A program made the translations under genes and the position numbers. Below are positions 1 through 8,551 of a DNA stretch of 64,000 bases, piece after piece (position 1 is the first letter of the stretch; every line of letters starts with the position of its first letter). The notes below the pieces were generated by a model that did not search any database, was not told where the DNA came from, and saw only the letters and a program-made list of their open reading frames with translations. Source of the DNA: a virus; the IMG/VR virus record IMGVR_UViG_3300027708_000029, positions 62,001-126,000 of that record. One strand, 5' to 3'.

Positions 1-2386
1 CATAATTAATAGAGTTTTTAAAATTTACTATATGTTCAATATTTCCATAATTTGAACAAACTGTTCCTGTTCCAGTAACACCACTAAAAATGGCAGTAAT
101 ATGACTACTAGGAAAAACTGGATATATAGAAATATTTCCATAATTAATTCCAGTAGTTTCAAATATTACTTGTTTATATCCAAAAATATTTCCTCTATTT
201 AGAGTATTGTCTTGAAATTTTATAGATGGGCTTTTATTAAATAAAGTTAAAAAATATTCATTAGTTATATTACCAGTATAATAAATAAAAGTATTTGATT
301 GTACGTCATAGGAACTATCTATTGTTAATATTCCACTTGAAGTAAATACAAACTTTTCATGTTCTATTGGAGTCCAAGTAAGTCTTCCATTATTTATTCC
401 TGAATTTTTAAAATTTATAACAACATTTTCTAAAGAAGCATTATTGATACCACTATCTAATATTTCTATTTGACGATAACCATCTTTAAATATACGATCT
501 TGTCCAGAAACAAATGGTCTTCTCATGGAGCTATTATTTATAGAAAAATCATGAAAATTTGCTATTTCTAATACTCCCAAATTTTGATTTTTTGATCTAT
601 GGAAAAAATTTCCAGATTGTACATATCCATAATTTGTAGAATTGTTTAAAAAATATCCACTATTTATTATAGCCATTTTATCATTTAACGTATTATCAAA
701 AAAAACTGCTCCTTTAGCATAGTTTTTATTAATGGAATAACCAGAAAAGAAAACTGGTTGATTTTTATTTTCTATATATCCATAATTGATAGTATTTTCA
801 AAAAAGTTAAAATCATTATTTCCAGAAGCATAATTAATAGAGTTTTGTCCAAATTCTGCTAAATTGCCAATCCTAGAACCGCTCATGTTGATAGATTGAT
901 TACAAAATATCGCATCTTTTTGTATCATAGCTCCAGAAATATTTTGACTATGACCATAAAAAGACCCATATGTAACATTGCTTCCGTTATGAGAAAAACT
1001 TTCAAATCTTCCGCTTCCAACTTGTCCACTATTAGCAGATTGACCATAAAATATAGCCCCAGTAGCATTACCCATATTGATTGAGGTATTGTTAAAGATA
1101 CCTAAAGAAACAATATTTCCACTATTTATTGAATCTTTATTAAATATACCAGTAACTAAACTACCATAATTAACACAACCAGATCCAAAAGATGCTATTC
1201 CAGTTACTACAGATCTATTAGATGAAGCAGAATCAAAGAGAACTGTAGCAGCTGGGGCAATTAATTGATCATAATTAGTGGAACCACTAACAAAAGAAAT
1301 TATTCCGGAGTTTCCAATAGATCCATGATTTTCAGAATTACTTAAGAATAAAAAATTTCCAGAACCATCACCAATTTTGTATTGATTCTTAGAAAAAGTA
1401 AATTTAGAGCCACTGACTAATGGACCATCATTAATAGCATAATCAAACCAAGAATATTTTGTTAATAATCCTTTATTCAAAGTGCCCGAATAGAAAATTG
1501 CTGGTTCTAAAATAATACCTTTGTTGATTGCTCCACTTACAAAAGTAGTAGTCCCAGAAACAACCCCAGCGTTAATTGATCCTGCACCACTAAAAATTAC
1601 ATCTCCATATATTGTTCCGCTATTAATACATGTTTTTGTTCCAGTTGAAACAAAGAAGATATTTTGACCATATAAGTTACCAACATTGAAAGACTCTTGA
1701 AATAAAAATGATCCAGTTAACGATGCTTTATTAATTGATTGATTTTGAAATATAAATTTACCGTTACCACTTCCTTCGATATAACAATTATCTAATAAAA
1801 AACAACCATCATATTTAATTCTATCTCCTAAACCAGAAACATCCACTAGTGTAGAAAACAGATCACTTTTTGTAGCTCTAAGAGTTGTAAAATATGGAAT
1901 TTGACTATTTAAAGTTACACCACTTAAATTAATGGTATTTGACGTTATATAGGAATTATTAATTGATGAAAATTTACTAGTTAAAATAAAAGAATTTAGT
2001 CTTTCAAATATAATTTGTTTAATATCATTTGATCCACCAGAAAAAGAATTAATATTCCACTGGCAATATGTATTTGGAGACCAATGAGAAAAAATAATAT
2101 TATCTCCTGCCAAAACATTTTCAGCAACTAATTCTGCACAAGTAAAGTATCCTCTAGTATTTCCTACATTAGTAACTCCTCCTCCTGTGCTTAAAACAAT
2201 ATTAATATTATTGCATTGTAGAAATGGGATTTGAGAATAACATTGAGCATTATCTATTATAGAATAAGCGAAAAAAGAAGAATCGATCTCTACCTCATCG
2301 ATCTGATTTCTTGGAATAGCTATACTTTGATTACTAAACTTAGCATCTTTCCACCAATGATGAGAATCGCACCACTCAGATGTCAT
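1..2386 (-). CDS. Partial repetitive fibre- or surface-like protein
   Basis: The frame opens at an ATG at 2386 (MTSEWCDSHHWW) and stays open to the left edge, so about 795 residues are visible and the C-terminus is missing. From about residue 190 the chain consists of imperfect repeats of roughly 16-20 residues with the pattern aFxxxSxNxGxVxG, for example NSGTIYGDVIFSGAGSINAG. The composition is rich in Asn, Ser, Gly and aromatic or aliphatic residues at fixed spacing, as in beta-solenoid folds. The N-terminal 190 residues are not repetitive. No membrane segment is seen. The gene follows a papain-like protein after 17 bases. A tail fibre, spike or adhesin role is inferred from repeat architecture alone. 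Confidence 0.8.
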   Translation of the reverse strand, partial: MTSEWCDSHHWWKDAKFSNQSIAIPRNQIDEVEIDSSFFAYSIIDNAQCYSQIPFLQCNNINIVLSTGGGVTNVGNTRGYFTCAELVAENVLAGDNIIFSHWSPNTYCQWNINSFSGGSNDIKQIIFERLNSFILTSKFSSINNSYITSNTINLSGVTLNSQIPYFTTLRATKSDLFSTLVDVSGLGDRIKYDGCFLLDNCYIEGSGNGKFIFQNQSINKASLTGSFLFQESFNVGNLYGQNIFFVSTGTKTCINSGTIYGDVIFSGAGSINAGVVSGTTTFVSGAINKGIILEPAIFYSGTLNKGLLTKYSWFDYAINDGPLVSGSKFTFSKNQYKIGDGSGNFLFLSNSENHGSIGNSGIISFVSGSTNYDQLIAPAATVLFDSASSNRSVVTGIASFGSGCVNYGSLVTGIFNKDSINSGNIVSLGIFNNTSINMGNATGAIFYGQSANSGQVGSGRFESFSHNGSNVTYGSFYGHSQNISGAMIQKDAIFCNQSINMSGSRIGNLAEFGQNSINYASGNNDFNFFENTINYGYIENKNQPVFFSGYSINKNYAKGAVFFDNTLNDKMAIINSGYFLNNSTNYGYVQSGNFFHRSKNQNLGVLEIANFHDFSINNSSMRRPFVSGQDRIFKDGYRQIEILDSGINNASLENVVINFKNSGINNGRLTWTPIEHEKFVFTSSGILTIDSSYDVQSNTFIYYTGNITNEYFLTLFNKSPSIKFQDNTLNRGNIFGYKQVIFETTGINYGNISIYPVFPSSHITAIFSGVTGTGTVCSNYGNIEHIVNFKNSINY

Positions 2387-2403
2387 AGTTATATCCTCTC
2401 ACT

Positions 2404-3987
2404 TTAATTAAAATACAGAGTAGAGGTGGTTTCTTGGTTTTTAAACTTGTGGATAGGATAAAATTGTTTATAGTCTAGATTCCTAGGAGGAAAACCGCTA
2501 TTTGTTGATAATCCTATAATTAAACCAAAAGCACTTTGATGATCTGTACAAGAAAAAGGAACGCAAGAATCATCTTCCGTACAAGCATTAGTCATTGCTC
2601 TTGTTATACTGTCGCATGGTTCAGGACATTCTTTTTTACGACATCCTATTAAATCTGGATTTTGATTAAATTTTACCATCTTACTTAGGTGGGTTTCTGT
2701 AACTAAAAAACTACCATCTGGTATTGGTCCCCAACTAGGACCACCACCAGTATTCCAATTTCCCCAACTATTGGCAATTAAGAATACACACTCTGGATAT
2801 TCTATCTTACGATCATCATATCCTATAATGGAGTATGTATGATAATGATTACGATCAGGATAGGTTAATCCGGTAGAATCTCTAGTATTAGGAAATCCAA
2901 CATTAGTAAATAATACAACTCCGTAACCATTGTATAATAAATCTTTGACACTACTAGTTTGATCTTTTTGAATAAAACTAATAGTTCTCATTCTTGGAAC
3001 AATATTGTTTGATATTCCAGTATTTTTTATATAGTCATAGCCATTATTATTTTGAAAATATTTTAAAAATAAATCATTTTTACAAATATTCATACTAGAA
3101 GATACAACTGGATCTAAAAAGTTAGCATACCCATCATATCTTTTTCTTTTAACTACTCCTATATGTTTGAAAACTTCATCAATCCAACCAGTTAAAATAT
3201 TTCCTCCAAAAGAACTATCTTCTGATGGTACTAGATATTGAAAATCAAATCTGCTTGTTTGTGGTTGTCCACAACAAAGATTCATTTTATCTCTACAATT
3301 ACCAGCGCAGCATGGGTCTGTAGCATAACCCGGATCATCTGCTTCTCTTGTACATGGGCTACAACTATCACATGTACTTTTCATAGTCAATAAATTTAAT
3401 TGACAAGAATGTGGAGCCCCTAAAGAACCGGGCACTGAAGTAACAAAACAAGATAATTCTTGATCGCAACCTATTGTTCTTTCTATATCAGGATATGTAT
3501 ATCTACCAATAGAATTAGTTATTGCATTTCCATTTTGATCTAATAAAATACCAGAAACTACATCTGGACCAAGCATCATTAAACAGTCTGGTAGAGAGTT
3601 GCCAGCAAAATATTGGAGATATTCTGTAGACATTCTGGCTTCCCAATCTTGATAATTACCACTAACCTCTATATCGCAGGCTCGTGTAATATCACAAGCA
3701 TTTCTTATACCATAAGCAGTTCCGCTTTTAATATCAGATTGGATTTCTGTAAATGCTTCAGCATCTAATCTCATTAAAAATTTAAAAGGCATACCTAGTT
3801 TATTAGCGCCAGTGCCGCTAATATTACCAGTAAGAGCTGGAGAAATATTTGGCACTCCAGAAGTTATTGGATCATAACAAGGCCTATTTAAATGTTTTAC
3901 AAATTTAACCAAACGAATCAAGTCGTATGGGGTACCATCACAAATATTTGCAGAGTATTCATTATATAGTTGAGTGGGAGTAAACAT
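2404..3987 (-). CDS. Papain-like (C1-type) protein lacking the catalytic Cys
   Basis: The 527-residue protein is homologous to the papain-like protein encoded at 5313-6239. Shared blocks are RNACDxTRA, NGYGV, GFxNTRD, NSWGxW and PIPDGSFL. The histidine (His383, in HYHTYSIIGYDD) and the asparagine (Asn406, in ANSWGNW) of the catalytic set are present. The position of the active-site cysteine is Gly89 (KSGTAYGIRNACD against GDCVSHGTRNACD in the paralogue). A Cys-rich insertion covers about residues 174-239. It is therefore probably an inactive structural or regulatory homologue, unless a nearby Cys substitutes. No signal peptide is visible. It sits directly upstream of the fibre-like gene, which suggests a virion or host-surface role. 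Confidence 0.75.
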   Translation of the reverse strand: MFTPTQLYNEYSANICDGTPYDLIRLVKFVKHLNRPCYDPITSGVPNISPALTGNISGTGANKLGMPFKFLMRLDAEAFTEIQSDIKSGTAYGIRNACDITRACDIEVSGNYQDWEARMSTEYLQYFAGNSLPDCLMMLGPDVVSGILLDQNGNAITNSIGRYTYPDIERTIGCDQELSCFVTSVPGSLGAPHSCQLNLLTMKSTCDSCSPCTREADDPGYATDPCCAGNCRDKMNLCCGQPQTSRFDFQYLVPSEDSSFGGNILTGWIDEVFKHIGVVKRKRYDGYANFLDPVVSSSMNICKNDLFLKYFQNNNGYDYIKNTGISNNIVPRMRTISFIQKDQTSSVKDLLYNGYGVVLFTNVGFPNTRDSTGLTYPDRNHYHTYSIIGYDDRKIEYPECVFLIANSWGNWNTGGGPSWGPIPDGSFLVTETHLSKMVKFNQNPDLIGCRKKECPEPCDSITRAMTNACTEDDSCVPFSCTDHQSAFGLIIGLSTNSGFPPRNLDYKQFYPIHKFKNQETTSTLYFN

Positions 3988-4010
3988 ATATTGGTCTAAT
4001 TAAGCTAACT

Positions 4011-4262
4011 TTATTTAGTCTGATTTAGCTTATTATAAACCACAAGAGCTAAAGTGCCACCAGCAACACCCATAAATATACCCGCTGGACTCATACTACT
4101 ATATTGTCCCATTAAATACATTATAGCTCCGCCTAAATAAGAACCAGCTACTCCAAGAGCTACTGTTTTAACAAAACCAAAATTTTCTTCACCAGGAACT
4201 AAGCTTTTGGCAATAGACCCTACAAATAAACCATAAACACACCATACTAAAATATTAAACAT
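4011..4262 (-). CDS. GlsB/YeaQ/YmgE-type small membrane protein
   Basis: This 83-residue, almost wholly hydrophobic protein has three predicted membrane segments (about residues 2-19, 32-50 and 57-76). The pattern GLFVGSIAKSLVPGEE followed by a Gly-rich second helix (GVAGSYLGGAI) matches the transglycosylase-associated YeaQ/GlsB family, which is about 80-85 residues long. The family function is unclear. The start at MFNILVW is chosen because GGAG lies 7 bases upstream; an ATG two codons earlier is too close to it. The gene overlaps the upstream gene's end by 8 bases, so the two are probably translationally coupled. Confidence 0.75.
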   Translation of the reverse strand: MFNILVWCVYGLFVGSIAKSLVPGEENFGFVKTVALGVAGSYLGGAIMYLMGQYSSMSPAGIFMGVAGGTLALVVYNKLNQTK

Positions 4263-4653
4263 TGGCATTCTCCACTAGGGTTTGAATCTCATCATCCGTG
4301 AGAACTTCTCCTGTTTCTAACAAAGCATTCAAAATGCTCAATGAATACTTCTCGTAATCTTCTCTGTTCATTTCTCTACGAAGAATTTTCTTTATTCTCA
4401 TTTTTGTAAACCAGCCCCTACGCTCACTAAAAGTGTGTAACTGTTCGCTATACATAGAGTATTTATCTTGAGCTGTTGAATTAGCAGATAGTTTATTTTT
4501 ATTACATTCTTGTAAAATTCTTACACAGGTGAGGACTATGCTAATAATCATTAAGATAGTAACAATAGCAAATCCATATACCTCATCCTTGGGTACAGTA
4601 GATTTTTCTAAAATTTTAATAGCTATAGCCTTAAGCTTATCATTATCAGCCAT
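4255..4653 (-). CDS. Single-pass membrane protein, unknown
   Basis: A 132-residue protein with one strong membrane segment near residues 25-46 (GFAIVTILMIISIVLTCVRIL) followed by a charged cytosolic tail rich in Lys, Arg and Glu. The C-terminus (LTDDEIQTLVENANV) looks like a short helical hairpin. No family is recognised. It lies in a run of small membrane-protein genes next to the papain-like genes, so a late or lysis-associated role is possible but not shown. Confidence 0.6.
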   Translation of the reverse strand: MADNDKLKAIAIKILEKSTVPKDEVYGFAIVTILMIISIVLTCVRILQECNKNKLSANSTAQDKYSMYSEQLHTFSERRGWFTKMRIKKILRREMNREDYEKYSLSILNALLETGEVLTDDEIQTLVENANV

Positions 4654-4655
4654 AG

Positions 4656-5015
4656 TTATCTCCTTGGTATTTTAGGAAGAGGGCAGTTACCATCTGGGCA
4701 ATTTATTGGTGCTGAATATACTTTTGGAGAGGGGGCTTGTGGGTTAAATGACTTAATTGGACCTATAGAGATAGACCCTTTATCTGCCTCACAATATGTG
4801 CAATCAATTTTAAGAATACCATCACCACTCATATACCAACCCTTGCCCTTGCAAACTGGACAATCTTTTCTTTTATACTTTTGTGTGACTTCTTGCACAT
4901 GCTTGGCTTTAATAATGCCCCCAGCAAGAGTTACTGGAGCCGTTGTTGAGCCATAGTAGTGAGATTGGGTAAACAATAAACTAACGCAAAATAAACCAAC
5001 AAATAATTTATTCAT
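4656..5015 (-). CDS. Secreted protein with DnaJ-like zinc-binding CxxCxGxG motifs
   Basis: The 119-residue product begins with a signal peptide (MNKLFVGLFCVSLLFTQS). Residues about 52-75 hold CPVCKGKGW and CTYC, which resembles one zinc centre of the DnaJ cysteine-rich domain. The C-terminal part is Pro-rich and contains a further CPDGNCPLP. The start codon overlaps the upstream stop as ATGA, which indicates coupling. The zinc ligands and export signal are visible; the partner and function are unknown. Confidence 0.65.
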   Translation of the reverse strand: MNKLFVGLFCVSLLFTQSHYYGSTTAPVTLAGGIIKAKHVQEVTQKYKRKDCPVCKGKGWYMSGDGILKIDCTYCEADKGSISIGPIKSFNPQAPSPKVYSAPINCPDGNCPLPKIPRR

Positions 5016-5233
5016 TTCTTATCTCTCCATGGAAGAGGTATAATATTATTAATAGTATCTACAACTCTTTTTAAGGGTCGTGGTCTATTAGGTTTCACTG
5101 GAGAGTCTGGATTAATTTTGGGTTTTGGTCCAAACTTTTCTTGAGCTTTGGTAAATAAATTCACCAGAGTTTCAATAACGCCAATGATCATGTTAATAAC
5201 AGCGCGAAGTTCTAATCTTTCTCTTAGGTTCAT
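5012..5233 (-). CDS. Small amphipathic, Pro-rich protein, unknown
   Basis: A 73-residue protein with an N-terminal amphipathic or weakly hydrophobic helix (AVINMIIGVIETLVNLF) and a basic Pro-rich second half. No family is recognised. It is the first gene after a candidate late promoter and its stop overlaps the next start as ATGA. Confidence 0.55.
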   Translation of the reverse strand: MNLRERLELRAVINMIIGVIETLVNLFTKAQEKFGPKPKINPDSPVKPNRPRPLKRVVDTINNIIPLPWRDKK

Positions 5234-5262
5234 AAAATATTCCTAGAAATTTAGATATATAA

Positions 5263-5274
5263 ATTATATACACC
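5263..5274 (-). promoter_or_regulatory. Candidate late promoter (GGTGTATATAAT)
   Basis: The minus strand reads GGTGTATATAAT about 30 bases before the start at 5233. The same short word occurs upstream of other genes (8147, 14010, 36094, 37719) without a TTGACA box. It resembles phage late promoters that consist of an extended -10 only. The assignment rests on recurrence and position. Confidence 0.45.
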
Positions 5275-5312
5275 TAATAGAGATGATGGTTTAAAATAGC
5301 TAATTGCGAATT

Positions 5313-6239
5313 TTAGAGATAGTCTTCAAATCCATAGCTTGGTAGCTTTTGAAGAGGAAAACCGTCAAAACTGCTAAATGTATATGAACCATTCATGGCG
5401 AGCATACCAGCAGCTACGTCAGCATGAATTAAAAATGAGCCATCTGGAATTGGACCCCATTCTGGATGTCCTCCATCATTCCACTTACCCCAGCTATTTT
5501 GGACTAAAAAGGCTGGCTCACTACCAGTATCATCACATGCTATCCAAGCCATGCAATGTCCCCAACTACCAGATTGTCTAGCAAATCCCTTTTTATCTCT
5601 TGTGTTACTAAAACCATAATTAGAACATACTGCTACTCCATAACCATTAGATAGAGCATCACGAGCCTCTTCTACTGTTCGTATTAATGAAGCAGTCTTA
5701 ATTTGATGATCATTAGCTAAATCTAATACTTTATCTGGAAGTCCTCTACCTCCCCAGCCAGCACCTAGATTACCATTATATTTACTGAAGTCAGCAATGC
5801 CTGGATAATTCTTTCTAAGAACTATTCCACCAATTTTACTAACAAACTCAGCAGCCCTAGCGCAACTCATGCCTTCACCAGAAAAACCTCTAGCACCATA
5901 AATAGCTTCTGTTGCACCTTTGGTTACCCAATCTTCTCTTTCGTTATTCACATCTATTTCAACTGCTCGGGTAACATCACAAGCATTTCGTGTTCCATGA
6001 CTAACACAATCTCCGACAGTTTGTCGTTCATTATAAGGATTCTTCTCAAACTTCAACACACTCTTATATGGTGTTGAAAGCTTTCCTTTACCAGAATTTT
6101 TAATTTTTTTACTAGCATCACCAAACAATGGATATTTTGCATTCTCCATAAAATGGTCGTATACGTGTTGCTCCCATATGCAACCACTAAATCCTTGACG
6201 ATAGTTATCGTAAAGTTCTTTTGGAGAATACCGTGGCAT
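5313..6239 (-). CDS. Papain-like (C1-type) cysteine protease
   Basis: The product has 308 residues from the ATG at 6239, which shares one base with the upstream stop (TAATG) and has GAAGGG at proper spacing; a longer frame starts inside the neighbour. The catalytic set of a papain fold is visible: Cys78 (QTVGDCVSHGTRNACD), His228 (SWGHCMAW) and Asn248 (QNSWGKW). There is no signal peptide or obvious propeptide, although residues 1-65 precede the core. It is the paralogue of the Cys-less protein at 2404-3987. Targets are unknown; host surface protein or virion protein processing are both possible. Confidence 0.8.
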   Translation of the reverse strand: MPRYSPKELYDNYRQGFSGCIWEQHVYDHFMENAKYPLFGDASKKIKNSGKGKLSTPYKSVLKFEKNPYNERQTVGDCVSHGTRNACDVTRAVEIDVNNEREDWVTKGATEAIYGARGFSGEGMSCARAAEFVSKIGGIVLRKNYPGIADFSKYNGNLGAGWGGRGLPDKVLDLANDHQIKTASLIRTVEEARDALSNGYGVAVCSNYGFSNTRDKKGFARQSGSWGHCMAWIACDDTGSEPAFLVQNSWGKWNDGGHPEWGPIPDGSFLIHADVAAGMLAMNGSYTFSSFDGFPLQKLPSYGFEDYL

Positions 6240-6730
6240 TATTTTGACCCTTCGTTGCAAGCCCAAGCTAAAGCATTAAGACCTTCTACAGCTTTAACTC
6301 TTAGCTCTTTTGATAAAAGAATTTGATCATCACCAATAGAAGCAACTACTACTTCTTTTGCTTCTTTAGCTAGATTTGGATATTTACCTTTCATATCCAA
6401 TCTTAGCATAATACCAGCTAGACTATTAGCTTGACGAATTTCTTCAGTACTTTTAATTACTTCGTCTTCACCGTCAAGTTCAACTAGCTTGGCTAAATCA
6501 ATATATAAATCTCTTAGCTTCCTAGCTTCTGACTTGATGCCAGCTTCTTTTAGAACTATTACAACGTCATCAGCTTCTTTTTTTACAGCTTCATCTGTTG
6601 GTACTGATAATTCAAGAACATCTACTACAGCTGGTCTAGGCTTAAACATATCAGGAAACTCTGGCTTAAGTAGGCCTACTAAAATGAGTAAACCACCTAG
6701 TGCTAATAATACTTTTTTATCCATGCTCAT
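6239..6730 (-). CDS. N-terminally anchored membrane protein, unknown
   Basis: The 163-residue protein has one N-terminal membrane helix (about residues 6-22, VLLALGGLLILVGLL) and a mostly helical, Lys/Glu-rich domain. Its start overlaps the upstream stop as ATGA and its stop overlaps the papain-like gene start as TAATG, so the three are probably translated together. No family is recognised. Confidence 0.6.
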   Translation of the reverse strand: MSMDKKVLLALGGLLILVGLLKPEFPDMFKPRPAVVDVLELSVPTDEAVKKEADDVVIVLKEAGIKSEARKLRDLYIDLAKLVELDGEDEVIKSTEEIRQANSLAGIMLRLDMKGKYPNLAKEAKEVVVASIGDDQILLSKELRVKAVEGLNALAWACNEGSK

Positions 6731-7116
6731 GATACTTTATCCTCTTTTTTGCAAACATTGGGACTTAGGAAAGGAAACATTTGGTCAGCAACCTTAACTG
6801 CTTCGCCGCAACCGCTTTGAACAGCCAAATCTCTGGTTTGCTTCCATGATACAACTAACTTAAAAAAAGTATCATCTGGTTGATTAGCTACTAACTTTGG
6901 AACAACAACAGCATCAACTGATGGTACAACAATTGGTACAACAGAAGAAGGAGTAGAGCCTTTCATTTTAGCTAATAGACCACCCAAGAATGTTTGTACA
7001 GGACTCAACTTATCCTTAAATAAAACCCATAGTACAAGACCAGCACCAGCATAAAGAGCCAAATCCATTGTGCTCAAACGACTACTAAACTCTTGAAAAC
7101 TTTCTGTGAAATTCAT
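6727..7116 (-). CDS. Single-pass membrane protein, unknown
   Basis: A 129-residue protein with one membrane segment near residues 18-35 (LALYAGAGLVLWVLF), then a Ser/Pro/Val-rich linker (TPSSVVPIVVPSVDAVVVP) and a C-terminal helical domain with two cysteines. It resembles its downstream neighbour in architecture (anchor, linker, helical domain). The function is unknown. Confidence 0.6.
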   Translation of the reverse strand: MNFTESFQEFSSRLSTMDLALYAGAGLVLWVLFKDKLSPVQTFLGGLLAKMKGSTPSSVVPIVVPSVDAVVVPKLVANQPDDTFFKLVVSWKQTRDLAVQSGCGEAVKVADQMFPFLSPNVCKKEDKVS

Positions 7117-7131
7117 TGGAATCTCTCTTTC

Positions 7132-7548
7132 TCATTTATCTGAAACTTTGGGAATATTATCGACTGTGTTATCAACTGTTGGAGTACTGAAAACACCAGT
7201 GTTTTTAAAGGTGGTAACCATAGCATCTATGGAAGCTCCTACCAAAATCATCAACAGTTGTTTAACGTACCTTTGTATAATAGGTTGTAGGAAGTGTGGT
7301 AGAAAGGGAAATTCTACTACTAAAAAAACCTGATCATAAAAACTAGAAACGGCATTCATGGCTATTTCTTTTTTATTAGATCCTTTTAGTTCTGGATGAG
7401 TTAATTGAATTTGTTGGACTATATCTGCTACTGCTAACTGTAATACATTCCATGCTTGAGGAACAGCTACTGATTGGGCTTGTTTAAGTATAGCTTTAGC
7501 AGAGTCTACAATATTATTGATCTGTAATAGGACTATCGGATTTGGCAT
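7132..7548 (-). CDS. Helical membrane-associated protein, possibly lysis-related
   Basis: The 138-residue protein is largely helical, with a segment NKKEIAMNAV followed by amphipathic stretches and a hydrophobic helix near residues 93-112 (LLMILVGASIDAMVTTF). This layout is loosely like LLH-type holins but the similarity is too weak to name it. It overlaps the holin-like gene upstream by 35 bases. Confidence 0.5.
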   Translation of the reverse strand: MPNPIVLLQINNIVDSAKAILKQAQSVAVPQAWNVLQLAVADIVQQIQLTHPELKGSNKKEIAMNAVSSFYDQVFLVVEFPFLPHFLQPIIQRYVKQLLMILVGASIDAMVTTFKNTGVFSTPTVDNTVDNIPKVSDK

Positions 7549-7858
7549 TGGTTTTTCCTGTGGTACTCTTGGGTTTTTTCTTTTTTCTACTATTAGCTCT
7601 ATTTGCTACTTTTCTTTCTTCTGGATTAGCTGTGCTCCACCAAGTTTTTTTTAGTTCAGCTCTACTTGATACATACTTAAATAGAACTGTTAATTGTCCT
7701 ATAATAAGTATTGTAGCTTCTAGACCTCTACTTGTTTCTTGAATCAAATCTTCTTTCTGACTATTCTCTCCAATGATTCCCATTAAATATAGTCCACTAA
7801 AAACAAAGCTGACCATAGTGAACCAAAATTCGCTAGTTCTATAGCCGGGTTTGATCAT
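7514..7858 (-). CDS. Holin-like small membrane protein
   Basis: A 114-residue protein with the N-terminal pattern KPGYRTSEFWFTMVSFVFSG, often seen in small phage holin-like membrane proteins. Two membrane segments are visible (about residues 10-30 and 48-66), followed by a very basic tail (RKKKKPKS). Holins form the lethal membrane lesion in lysis. A GGGAG motif precedes the start. Assignment as a holin is inferred from size, topology and tail charge; no endolysin is seen next to it. Confidence 0.5.
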   Translation of the reverse strand: MIKPGYRTSEFWFTMVSFVFSGLYLMGIIGENSQKEDLIQETSRGLEATILIIGQLTVLFKYVSSRAELKKTWWSTANPEERKVANRANSRKKKKPKSTTGKTNAKSDSPITDQ

Positions 7859-7896
7859 GAATATTAAACTCCCATTTTAAATTGCCAAAAAAAATA

Positions 7897-8106
7897 TCAT
7901 GTGCCGCTAGGTAATACTTTAACAAATATGCCATTATAGAACTTATTGCCATATTTATTGTAAATGGTACTGATTGCTGGTGTGTTTTTGACGTAATTGT
8001 TGTTGGTTGAATATTTACCAGTAAATGTTGTTGATACGACTGCTGTGCCATTCTTAACTACATTGCCACTGATTGCAGCTTGAATGTCTGTATATGGTCT
8101 AGCCAT
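7897..8106 (-). CDS. Small beta-rich protein, unknown
   Basis: A 69-residue protein rich in Asn, Thr, Tyr and Val (GKYSTNNNYVKNTPAIST) with no charged clusters, typical of a small beta-sheet structural protein. GGAGAA lies ahead of the start and a candidate late promoter lies about 30 bases upstream. A virion role is a guess. Confidence 0.55.
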   Translation of the reverse strand: MARPYTDIQAAISGNVVKNGTAVVSTTFTGKYSTNNNYVKNTPAISTIYNKYGNKFYNGIFVKVLPSGT

Positions 8107-8135
8107 TGTTTGATTCTCCAGAATAAAGGGTTGTA

Positions 8136-8147
8136 ATTATATACACT
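8136..8147 (-). promoter_or_regulatory. Candidate late promoter (AGTGTATATAAT)
   Basis: The minus strand reads AGTGTATATAATTA about 30 bases before the start at 8106, nearly identical to the element before 5233. It overlaps the last codons of the upstream gene. No -35 box is seen. Confidence 0.45.
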
Positions 8148-8463
8148 ATTTTTCGATGCGGTCTTCTAGAGCCTCTAGCGTTTTACCAAGTGTTGCTATT
8201 TGAATTTTTAATTCTGTCATAACTTCAGTGTTTCTTTGTAAAGCATTAGCAAAAGCTGCTTGAGTTTCTTTATTAGTATTTAATCTTTCCATAATAAATT
8301 GACGATCATGAATATATGGAGATTGTGTCTCAATCATTACTAAAACTTCTGCTTTAGTAGTCATATTTCGTCCTATAGCCACCCAAAACCCTACCATAGT
8401 AACAATAATGCCAATACTGGTTGTAGCAATATTTTCCCAGAAATGAATAATTGTTTCGCTCAT
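8146..8463 (-). CDS. Anchored coiled-coil protein, unknown
   Basis: A 105-residue protein with an N-terminal membrane helix (SIGIIVTMVGFWVAIG) and a long helical, probably coiled-coil tail ending KTLEALEDRIEK. The layout resembles small phage lysis or tail-membrane accessory proteins, but no specific family can be claimed. It begins shortly after a terminator-like hairpin. Confidence 0.55.
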   Translation of the reverse strand: MSETIIHFWENIATTSIGIIVTMVGFWVAIGRNMTTKAEVLVMIETQSPYIHDRQFIMERLNTNKETQAAFANALQRNTEVMTELKIQIATLGKTLEALEDRIEK

Positions 8464-8484
8464 GAGATTTACCTTCTAAGTAAT

Positions 8485-8522
8485 AACTAAAAGCCAACGA
8501 CACTCAAGGCATCGCTGGCTTT
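8485..8522 (-). terminator. Likely Rho-independent terminator
   Basis: An 11-bp stem (AAAGCCAGCGA with TCGTTGGCTTT, one G-T pair) and an 11-base loop follow the gene at 8552-9106. The following T-run is short (TTTTAGTTATT), so termination may be partial. Confidence 0.5.
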
Positions 8523-8551
8523 AGTTGTATAGTAAAATTGATTAGTTATAC

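Noticed and set aside
896-1084. Short plus-strand frame within the left edge
   Set aside because: Antisense to the repetitive protein frame on the minus strand, which is open over nearly 2.4 kb.
7839-8051. Alternative minus-strand frame
   Set aside because: It is out of frame with the small beta-rich gene at 7897-8106, which has a ribosome site and a promoter.
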